Source of the DNA: Turnera subulata
Lineage: Eukaryota; Streptophyta; Magnoliopsida; Malpighiales; Passifloraceae
Assembly: GCA_028386065.3 (NCBI GenBank)
Contig: JAKUCV010007187.1
Span: 5,837 to 69,836 of the forward strand
Reading direction: 5' to 3'
DNA length: 64,000 nucleotides
Shown here: in pieces, positions 56,609 to 64,000 of the stretch
Layout of the letters: every line of letters begins with the position of its first letter
Position numbering within the stretch: the stretch's first letter is position 1
Made by a program: the position numbers and the translations under genes
Notes under the pieces: generated by a model
The model's database searches: none
Told to the model about the DNA's origin: nothing
The model's input: the letters and a program-made list of their open reading frames with translations, nothing else

Positions 56609-57232
56609 TGAAGACCACTCGGGCTGGGAATACTCGGATGACTAATGAGGAGGTAGACTATAGATATCAATGAGGGATTAGTGGGAAACCAGAGTACTCT
56701 TGACAATAGTGATTTCATGAAATACAAGTCGAAAAGAGAGACCTTATGACTATAGGCGTAAATACAATCAACATTGTGGCATGCGTATCTAGCAATGACC
56801 CCAATCTTTCCAATGAAAATTACTAAAACATTATGATATATGCTATACGTATCAAGAAGAATTCATCTAAAATAGTAAAAACACATGATATGTTGTACAA
56901 AAATACATAAAATAAATATATAATTTACAAAAAAAAATCACTATTATTTCTCCTTACACTTTTTCCATAAATTCATTTAATTTATTATTCTTTCCATAAT
57001 TCGAGAATTTTTTTGTATAAATAATAATGAATTATAGAATATAATCATGGTAATATATTACTATATCATGTTAAAATATATTAAAAAATAATAATTTAAT
57101 CTAATAATTGATACTTAAATAATTTAACTGTTAGTTTTTATTTGAATAATTATTAATATTAAAAAATAATTATATTACGTATTACTGTGCAAAGCAGAAA
57201 AACTAGTTATATTATAACAAGTAGGCGGTTTA
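56609..57232. other. Flank of Tekay element, AT-rich
   Basis: 56609-56850 continues sequence interrupted by Tekay, probably family O leader; the GAAGACCACTCGGGCTGGG phrase is not otherwise identified. 56850-57230 is over 80% A+T with no gene. Confidence 0.35.
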
Positions 57233-57454
57233 ATTTGCAATGATGAATGTGTTTGTGTTAGTCTAATTTCTTCTAGGGTTAAGGAGTGCTTATCTAGTCG
57301 GTAAGAGTCATCTATATAAATTAATAGTAGAAAGAGCGCAGTTTATCATTAGTGTGTGACTAGGAGAAAGGGGCACCAACGTTTTTTAATAGTTTGAAAA
57401 AGGAAAACGTTAGGGATTCCCTGACCTAGAAGTTGTTACAATGGGAGCAGCGAA
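57233..57454 (+). pseudogene. Truncated duplicate of F-box gene 5' region
   Basis: Parallels 58765-59087: shared phrases TGTTAGTCTAATTTCTTCTA, GGTTAAGGAGTG, a TATATAAAT box at 57313-57321, GTTTATCATTAGTGTGTGAC, and GGGATTCCCTGACCTAGAAG, followed by an ATG (57441) and GGAGCAGCGAA. It stops after the first codons of the F-box gene. A segment of about 95 bp present at 58825-58918 is missing. The line AACGTTTTTTAATAGTTTGA then recurs at 57453 and 57485. Confidence 0.8.
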
Positions 57455-57507
57455 ACGTTTTTTAATAGTTTGAAAGGGGCACTAACATTTTTTTAATAGT
57501 TTGAAAA

Positions 57508-58565
57508 AGGCTACTAATAATACACTTTAAAATTGTATTTATTTATTTAAACATGATAAAAAGGCTTAAATGTTTTTTTCAAAAATTATTATGTGGTTTA
57601 CGGTTTTTATTTTTTCGAAATATATTATGGGAATAGTAACGTGCTCTAGAAGTTGCATCTTCTATTTTAAAATTAAAAAGAAAAAAGTTCATGAACGCAA
57701 AAAATAATAGTTAAACTCATGAGAAAATTAAAAATTCCTCCGTACCAATTATTAGTTTTAAAAATATTTTACCTCTGAAATTCATGATCCAAAAAATTTA
57801 ATTAAATTTGTTTTAACCTTAAGTTTGACAAATATTATTTTTTGTAGTTAATACCTCAAAGTTATCGATGAGAATGAGAATAGAAGTAAGAAGGCTACTA
57901 ATATTACAATTAAAAATTAATTTTGAAATTTTAAGGATATTTTTAGAAGGCTTAAAAAACTTTTTTTTGAAAATTTTTATGTTGTTTATGGTTTATGTTT
58001 CTTTTATGTAATAATTTGTTTTGAAGTTAATACCTCAAAGTTAACGATGAAATTGAGAATAGAAGGAAAAAGTCTACTAATAATATACTTAAAAATTGAA
58101 TTTGAATGTTTAAGATTATTTTGAAAAGGCTTAAATTTTTTTTCTTAAAAAAATTATTATGTGGTTTATGGTTTCAATTTTTTTGGACATATATTATTTT
58201 TAAAAAAATAATAACTGAAAGTTAACAATGAAATTGAGAATAAAAGGAAAAAGTCTACTAATAATATGATTGGAAATTGTATTCGTTTCTTCTAGGAAAT
58301 TTTAAAAAGGCTTAATTGCTTTTGAAAAATTATTATTTTGTTTATTAGTTTTAAATTTTTTAACATATAATAAATTTTTTATTTTAAATTTAATATAGAA
58401 TATATTGAATTCTTTAAATAGTTTCTAAAGTTTATTTAGAAAAAAATTAAATAAATAAATACTGAAAAAGGCTTAAAAGGCTTAAATGTAGAATTTTTAA
58501 GGATATTTTTGAAAGTCTTAAAAGTTTTTTTTGAAAAATATTTGTGGTTTGTTGTTTATGTTTTT
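57508..58565. repeat. AT-rich degenerate tandem repeats, period about 180 bp
   Basis: Recurring blocks CTACTAATAATATAC, AAAAGGCTTAAAT, TTATTATGTGGTTTATGGTT and GAAATTGAGAATAGAAGG appear in the same order starting near 57508, 57892, 58072 and 58252. This gives a period of about 180 bp with indels. No coding. Confidence 0.6.
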
Positions 58566-58920
58566 TTTTATGAATATTAGATGGTTTAAATTTTTTAATC
58601 TGGTATAATAATGTAAAGAAATAAAAAGAATAGGGCACCTTTATAGTTTATTAATTTAATAGCACTAACTTGATAATAAAATTTTTTAAAGTCCCTCCAA
58701 ATCCATGTTTTTGTGATAAAATTGGGCCACTCAGCAAGCGTTTAGTACTCCGATAGCAATCCCCTTTGCGATAATGAATCTATTTGTGTTAGTCCAATTC
58801 TTACTAGGTTAAGGAGTGTTGTTATCACCAAAAATCGGACGCTATGGTTATTCGTATAGGGCCGAAGGAATATTGATGGTTAGGCCCACTATGGCATGGT
58901 TGGCTTGTCCGGATCGTGTG

Positions 58921-58929
58921 TATATAAAT
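58921..58929 (+). promoter_or_regulatory. Putative TATA box of the F-box gene
   Basis: TATATAAAT lies about 144 bp upstream of the chosen ATG (59073), and the same box is kept in the truncated upstream duplicate (57313-57321). The spacing suits a promoter with a leader of about 110 bases. No experiment supports it. Confidence 0.55.
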
Positions 58930-59072
58930 TAATTGTAGATAGAGCAGAGTTTATCATTAGTGTGTAACAGCAAAACATCAAGGTGTGTGACTAGGAGAAA
59001 GGGGCGCCGACCTTTGTTAATAGTTTGAAAAAGCAAAACGTTGAGGGATTCCCTGACCTAGAAGTTGTTACA

Positions 59073-60278
59073 ATGGGAGCAGCGAACCTCAGATTACCAT
59101 CCGAAATTGTGGAGGAGATACTAGCGCTGTTACCTCAACAGTCCATTCATCGATTTAGGTCCGTCTCCAAGTCATGGTCGTCTTTGTTGGTCAGTGTAGA
59201 GTTCCACAAATTGAGATCCAGGTCGTCACCCCCCGAGATTACCGTCCAAAAACTCCTACATAATTACTTTAAGAAGTATCCTGATGGTGCCAATCCAACA
59301 GGCCATCGTGGTCTTGGATCATTAGATTTTCGTAACGGCCAAAGTAAGAATGACGAGGTATGGTTTCCAACAGCAAGAGATCAGGTTGTAGGATTTGTAG
59401 GATCATGCAATGGATTAGTTTGTGTAACTCAACCTGCAGGACTTGACCACCTTATTAGGGACATTACCGTGTGGAATCCTTTTACCGGTGTCTGTAGAAA
59501 ATTGCCAAACCCTGAATATACATCAGCTCCTGATGATTACGGTTTTGGACATGATTCGGTCCGTGAGGATTATAAGGCTGAACCTGTTGCTAACGGTTTT
59601 GGACATGATTCGGTTGGTGATGATTATAAAGTGTTTGTAGCCGCACATCGCCCTTATGCTCCCGCTCGGGAAGTTGAATTTCAAATCTTCTCTCTGAAGG
59701 CAGGTTCCTGGAGAAAGTTGGAAATTCTTAGCGGATACTTGCAGCGGCTGCAGCTGATTGAAGAAGGGGGGAGGGGTCTGTACTTGAATGGCGCACTTCA
59801 CTGGGGAAGTAGGTCCGGTGAGAAGATCATTGCTTTTGATTTGGTGGAGGAGAAGTTTTCTGATGTCCGAGCCCCAGTTTTGGAGGATCAATCTTATGAA
59901 CATGTTAGCATGGGAATTGTTGGAGAATATCTGTGTATGTGTTGGCGTACAATGGGAAAGAAGATTGTTTGGATGATGAAGGAATATGGCAACTGGGTTC
60001 CTTTCATCCAGTATAGTGAGTTAGGACTTTTTGGATCAGGCCTTGTTGAATATGAGTGCAATTTCATACCCCCTCGCGGCGGATACATGATGCTCTACTT
60101 CCGTTTATATGGGGGGACGGCAATACTCCAATGGAGTAATAATGATGGAGAAGCTGATGCAGTGGATCAGGGAGGCAGAAAGCGCTGTATGTTTTACGAA
60201 AAAGGTTCATGCATCCCCTATACAGAAGCTCTCACCTCTCCCTACCCAACTGCTAGTGAGGTAGATTTCCGAACATGA
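59073..60278 (+). CDS. F-box protein with FBA domain (401 aa)
   Basis: Likely substrate receptor of an SCF (SKP1-CUL1-F-box) ubiquitin ligase; its target is unknown. The start is ATG 59073 (ACAATGGGAGC); the open frame runs further upstream only without an ATG. F-box at about residues 6-46: LRLPSEIVEEILALLPQQSI then RFRSVSKSWSSLL. The FBA (F-box-associated, type 1/3) domain follows: VVGFVGSCNGLVCVTQP, ITVWNPFTGVCRKLPNPE, FQIFSLKAGSWRKLE, LYLNGALHWGSRSGEKIIAF and DLVEEKFSDV. Length is normal for the family. Unusual: a 54-bp tandem repeat makes GFGHDSVREDYK (residues 157-168) and GFGHDSVGDDYK (175-186), with AEPVAN between, where the family normally has one such strand. No stop or frameshift, and no introns are needed. 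Confidence 0.9.
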   Translation: MGAANLRLPSEIVEEILALLPQQSIHRFRSVSKSWSSLLVSVEFHKLRSRSSPPEITVQKLLHNYFKKYPDGANPTGHRGLGSLDFRNGQSKNDEVWFPTARDQVVGFVGSCNGLVCVTQPAGLDHLIRDITVWNPFTGVCRKLPNPEYTSAPDDYGFGHDSVREDYKAEPVANGFGHDSVGDDYKVFVAAHRPYAPAREVEFQIFSLKAGSWRKLEILSGYLQRLQLIEEGGRGLYLNGALHWGSRSGEKIIAFDLVEEKFSDVRAPVLEDQSYEHVSMGIVGEYLCMCWRTMGKKIVWMMKEYGNWVPFIQYSELGLFGSGLVEYECNFIPPRGGYMMLYFRLYGGTAILQWSNNDGEADAVDQGGRKRCMFYEKGSCIPYTEALTSPYPTASEVDFRT

Positions 60279-60389
60279 TTGAATTAAAAACAAAGGAAGG
60301 TTTAACAAGTCAAATAGGTGGGTTATAAGAACCTAGTCCTGGCATTTTAAAAAAATTTTGGCTTTGTACTGAATATTTGGTTCTATACA

Positions 60390-60551
60390 GATTTAGTTGT
60401 TTTGGTTGTTGAGAAAGATAAACTTAAGCAGATTGGGAATTCAATTGCCTTTGATAGATATATTGCTAGCACTTCCTTCAATGCACTTCCTTTGGTTTGG
60501 CTTGTTGAGAATGATAATTATGTTTGTGTAGACAAAATTGAGGTGGATTAA
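60390..60551 (+). pseudogene. Short open fragment, unassigned
   Basis: Forward frame without ATG reads DLVVLVVEKDKLKQIGNSIA, FDRYIASTSFNALPL, VWLVENDNYVCVDKIEVD and ends in TAA. The composition looks like protein coding (mixed hydrophobic and charged residues, few rare patterns). I do not recognise it. It may be the last exon of a lost gene or chance. Confidence 0.25.
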
Positions 60552-60991
60552 GAGCCGGATCCTAGGATTTTTCATATTGCCGTAACTCTATTGCTAGTTT
60601 TGTTTGAATTACTTGTTTTCGGCATACACTTAACCAAAATATTTTGGGCCTGAGCTTTGACTAAATGTTCATACCAACAGTAACAAACATTTGTGGCCAA
60701 TCCGTTGCCTAGCTCCTTAAACTTGAGATAATTAGCAGAAAGAAATAGAAAAAAGAATTGTGTAAGTATAAAAAAATTTTTGGTGTTGTTGAAGGCTGGG
60801 GTGGAAGCTACTATATCAAGTTGGCTGCTTGGGATACGGTAAGGTGGTCTTGGTGTCATAAATTATTGAAGTATAGCTATATATATACTAGTAAGACAGC
60901 AATTTCTTCCCATTCAGCCATTTCCATGGAGATTTTAATACGCCATATTTCTTTTTTTCTTCTTTTTTTTTTCTGAAGTTTAGTATGAAAG
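60552..60991. other. Intergenic DNA, no feature seen
   Basis: No coding or repeat was recognised apart from a T-rich run at about 60950-60972. Confidence 0.4.
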
Positions 60992-61570
60992 TTACCCGTT
61001 AAATCCATTGCTATGGAAAGGGAGCGACTTGAGAGTTGCTGCAAAGGACGCATAGACACCTTTAATGTTCATCAAAGCTTCATGCGTCCCTTTCTCTGCA
61101 ATCACTCCGTTTTACACTACTGCAGTTAAATCTGCTCTATTTGTTTGTAATTCCCAGTGTGTTTTGTTCTTCCATCCTTTTTTTCCAGCGATCCTAGCTA
61201 TTAGGGCTGTGTCATTGTCTCAATGACTTTGATTATGTCCACGAATGAAAGCATCGATTACCATAAAAAAAAATATTAAATCTGCGTTCCTAATGGAGGA
61301 CAGTCTATGCGCTACCACAACTGTAGTTCTGTTCACCATGGACTGGTCTTTCTTTTAATATGAAACCATGGCCTGATCTAATGCAGCTTGAACCTTTCTT
61401 TCTATAGTAGCCGCATCTAATTATTACTTTATGCTTCGTAGTTCTGTTCACCATGGGCTGGTCTTCTCTTTTAATATGAAACCATGGCTTGGTCTAATGC
61501 AACTCGAACCTTTCTTTCTATAGTAGCCTCATCTAATTGTTACTCTATGCTTCTGCCCTCCAGACAATTG
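60992..61570 (-). pseudogene. ABCB (MDR/P-glycoprotein-type) transporter pseudogene, C-terminal end
   Basis: The minus strand gives pieces of the second nucleotide-binding domain: signature GGQKHRV (about 61560), a D-loop neighbourhood ATIERKVQAALDQAM, then [20 protein letters not shown] with the H-loop His, then after an insertion ADLTAVV, a stop, NGVIAEKGTHEALMNIKGVY and ASFAATLKS, ending in a TAA at 60992. These are in the order found in plant ABCB transporters that pump auxin or other metabolites through the plasma membrane. A 115-bp tandem duplication (61323-61552) and a 140-bp insertion (61136-61275) break it. The Walker A and B regions and everything upstream are missing. Confidence 0.88.
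61136..61275. mobile_element. 140-bp retroposed insert with 10-bp target duplication
   Basis: Lies inside the ABCB pseudogene between two copies of TTAAATCTGC (61126-61135 and 61276-61285). It ends ACCATAAAAAAAAATA, an A-rich tail. It contains AGGGCTGTGTCATTGTCTC and AATGACTTTGATTATG. Tail and 10-bp duplication suggest an RNA copied in by a LINE machinery (SINE-like or small RNA). The source RNA was not recognised. Confidence 0.55.
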
Positions 61571-61969
61571 AACCCCTCTCTACGCAAAAAGTTGTCAACT
61601 GTTTTTGTGTTGAATATAATAATTTCACCTACAACACAAATTTTTATTTAATTTTGAAACCTCTCACAATTAACTAGGCGACATCGCGGTGCCCTTTACT
61701 GTAGCCATACTCACAACACTTGATTTACTACACATAATATTAAAACCCTAACACACCTATTTATAGAGACTTTGACTTAACGGATAAGACATGACTCATA
61801 AATCGAACCGGGCTTGGACTCTTAAAACCCAATAATATAAAAACTGTCAGACCCATTAAAACTAGCATAGTTTAATATCCAACAAACTAGCATAGTTTAA
61901 AAAGAGGGAAGTTCAATGGTCTATTCAGATTCACTAGGCAGTTATTTTCTCCAGTTGCATACTACTGAT
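61571..61969. other. Intergenic DNA with short duplicated phrase
   Basis: No gene is seen. The phrase AACTAGCATAGTTTAA is repeated at about 61859 and 61885, separated by TATCCAACA. It is followed by sequence leading into the LTR fragment. Confidence 0.4.
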
Positions 61970-62417
61970 AAAATTCATATTTACTGGCTAAACATCGATG
62001 TTGTACCGTTATGGTCTGATACCTTTTTTAACTTTCAATGTTATCTTATCAAAAGGTGTTCAGAAATGTTTTCCCAACACCATATAAGTTTTCAAACTTA
62101 TAAATAGAGGTGTTAAACCTCTCTTTGCAAAGAATCAACTCTTCATACATTAAACATTCATTGATATACATTCATACAAGTTTCTATGAGCTAATACCTT
62201 TGAGAATTGAGAGTTGCCTTATTGTTCTTACATTGTTCCTCAATATCCACTCTTTGAGAGAGCTTTTGTTTTGAGTGTTGTAAGTGTTCTCATACACTTT
62301 AAGGGAGGTTAGTTCCCTTGTTGTAATTCATAGGGAGAGGTATTCTTTCTGTGTGAGAATTCTTGAAGTGAGGTATCTTCAAACAAGATTGTTGAGGTTC
62401 TTGTGACTTGAATTCTG
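61970..62417 (+). repeat. Fragment of the SIRE-like LTR family
   Basis: Homologous to 36750-37215: shared AATTCATATTTACTGGC, AACATCGATGTT (61991-62002), a TATAAATAGAG box at about 62099, CATTCATTGATATACATTCA and GTGAGGTATCTTCAA. It stops after GTGACTTGAATTCT, short of the LTR 3' end. No target duplication was found, so it is a truncated remnant. Confidence 0.8.
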
Positions 62418-64000
62418 TCAGGCCACCGCCTAGGCGTGACCGGCTAGGTACCGTGTGCACCCACATCATGCCAGAAGGCACCCCAAGGCCTATAATCATC
62501 TCTATAGAAGCTAGTTGCCTCTGCCTCGCTGGTTACCAACCAAAACATATGCACAACGTAACAGAAGCAAACCAACAAATACAAAGGCAACGTAGACACT
62601 AAAAAGTGCAAAACAATCCATACCACTAATGTCATAGAATTCTGCTACAAGGGGCACTACTCATGCTACATATGGATATAACCTCTTTTACATGAATTAA
62701 TACATTAGAACAAACGAAACGGTTAAACCTATCGACCTACAGCCTGCACTCTCATCCTTGCACCTGAAAGACAAGGGGAGAAATAGGGGGTAAGTATAAA
62801 ACTCAGCAAGTAAATAAGCCATGCAAGATAGCTACTACAACTGCACACAAAGCTCGGCATGAGCATCACACATTCATGCAGCACATGATATAGTGCAAGG
62901 CACACATCAAACACGTATCGGGCACTCACGCCCCAAAGCAATCCTCGTGTCCCAGACACGCTCTGTTCCCATTCCCCCCAACCAGCTAGGGTATGATGTG
63001 CCCCAAGGCAGCCTATGTAGTTTGGTAGCTTATACAGGTGTTATTCCTTAGCCCACAGCCCCACGTACGAGGCATACAGAATTTCATATAGCCCACAGCC
63101 CCATGTACGAGGCATACTGAATACCGAATAGCCCATAACCCCGCGTACGAGGCATACAGAATGTCTAGCTACCACAACTCACACAGCTCCCGGCAGATAT
63201 CGTGTCACACCTGTAATAGCCAAGCGGAACTAACTCCGTAAGGTCAGTGCCATCGCTCTCATTGACTAGAGCCATGTACAAGGCACCCAATGCCAACATC
63301 TCGTGCCGCACAAGTTTACTACAGGTGCCCACCATCTCATGGTACAAGCAAGCCTCGCAAGCTCTACCTCGTGCACCCAGTGCACTTCAACCAACTGGCC
63401 AGTGGTACCATAGTCACAAACACAATCAAGGCAAACACATGCCGTCATAAGCACATCAGTGCAATACCAAACATCAGCACAACAAGTGCAATGCAATGAT
63501 GCCAACAAGGGCAGCAAGTATTCCTAAGCGCACAACTCAATCATAATGCACCAACAAGTCACCAATATATCACAATTACACATAAATAACCAACAAGGCA
63601 ACAAGTAGCCATGATCAGCCAAAAATGGCTTCTTAACCAACAATGACCAGCAAAGTGATCCCACACAGATACACACACAACAAGCACATACAAATGGCCT
63701 TCCGCCCAACAAAGGGTGCACTAGCAATCGCTACCCGCATAACCAATTTACTTACCAACACCTAGGCATCCCTAGGCCAATTCATTTCCTTTGGAACCAA
63801 TGGGTGTCTTGGACCTTAATCCTCAGTAAACACCTATAAACACACATACAAATTAACCCACAACCACCATATTATGTGAAACACAACTCAAACTCACAAA
63901 TACTTATCCTCCTCCAAATCGGGCAGAAACTGTCCTGCATAAGCATCATCTTCAACCCAAAATACATAGGATCTATAGGCAGAACCAGCTTCGGGCTTCA
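62418..64000. other. Probable LTR/retroelement sequence, unassigned
   Basis: C- and A-rich, repetitive, with no coding recognised on either strand. The style (GCACGCCCCAAAGC, CCCCAACCAGCTAGGG, many GCACAACAAG phrases) is that of a gypsy LTR, but no terminus is visible and the window ends inside it. Confidence 0.35.
63049..63168. repeat. 40-bp tandem repeat, three units
   Basis: Units start TAGCCCACAGCCCCACGTAC, TAGCCCACAGCCCCATGTAC and TAGCCCATAACCCCGCGTAC at 63049, 63089 and 63129. Each continues GAGGCATAC(A/T)GAAT. Period is exactly 40 bp with few changes. Confidence 0.85.

Noticed and set aside
59025..59072. Start of the F-box protein at 59025
   Set aside because: The codon there is TTG. 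The first ATG in frame is 59073, and the upstream duplicate keeps the same ATG.

Overview
This is plant nuclear DNA, almost certainly from a dicot with a repeat-rich genome. It holds the plant LTR-retrotransposon lineages SIRE, Angela/BARE, Athila and Tekay/Del chromovirus, one F-box gene with an FBA domain, an ABCB-transporter pseudogene and a plastid tRNA fragment. Species cannot be told from the sequence. Roughly 90% is nested, decayed LTR retrotransposons, and only the F-box gene (59073-60278) looks like an intact host gene.

Layout. 230-1265: tail and 3' LTR of a Copia element. 1266-2351: unique DNA with a broken gene fragment. 2352-9397: a SIRE-type Copia element (5' LTR, gag, coiled-coil spacer, protease, integrase), split by a hairpin DNA transposon (5647-6765) and a solo LTR (7131-9078), and cut off at 9398 by a Ty3/gypsy element called 'family O' here (5' LTR 9398-11176 plus a repetitive leader to 13559). 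13560-20018: minus-strand Athila copy 1, lacking RT and most of integrase. 20019-21287: a cluster of head-to-head and tail-to-tail copies of a ~150-bp foldback/MITE with a tRNA-like B box; it joins Athila 1 to an unrelated minus-strand Angela-like Copia element (21288-27327). Angela sits inside the RT of Athila copy 2 (27328-32876). 32877-38445: gag region of another gypsy element, with solo LTRs at 33553-35110 and 36070-37439 and a plastid trnF fragment at 38209-38272. 38446-43498: family O copy 2 (5' LTR and repetitive leader). 43499-56608: a full-length Tekay/Del chromovirus on the minus strand with a 3.1-kb LTR-like insertion in its 3' LTR. 56609-59072: AT-rich DNA with degenerate tandem repeats and a truncated duplicate of the F-box gene's 5' region. 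59073-60278: the F-box gene. 60992-61570: ABCB pseudogene. 61970-62417: fragment of the same LTR family as 36070-37439. 62418-64000: probable LTR sequence with a 40-bp tandem repeat.

The most unusual signal is that nearly every retroelement family here carries its own short, near-palindromic DNA motif repeated several to many times. AACATCGATGTT occurs about 32 times exactly, in three unrelated elements (an Athila-like solo LTR, the leader of an Angela-type Copia, and a SIRE-like solo LTR plus fragment). ACAGGCTSAGCCTGT recurs through the Athila LTRs and also lies in frame in protein linkers (QAEPV/QAQPV). TGGTTTTTAACAAACCA lies in the SIRE LTR and in frame in its spacer. Family O has GCATGCCCC-type, GGGAGC..GTCCCGG-type and CCGCCAGG..CTGGCGG-type arrays, and Tekay LTRs have hairpin units with apparent compensatory arm changes. 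This resembles a set of palindromic micro-repeats hosted by LTR retrotransposons. Whether they act in RNA dimerisation, packaging, promoter function or as parasitic micro-inserts is unknown.

LTR ends, target-site duplications, primer-binding sites and protein motifs were read by eye. Lineage names rest on remembered family motifs and no database was searched.
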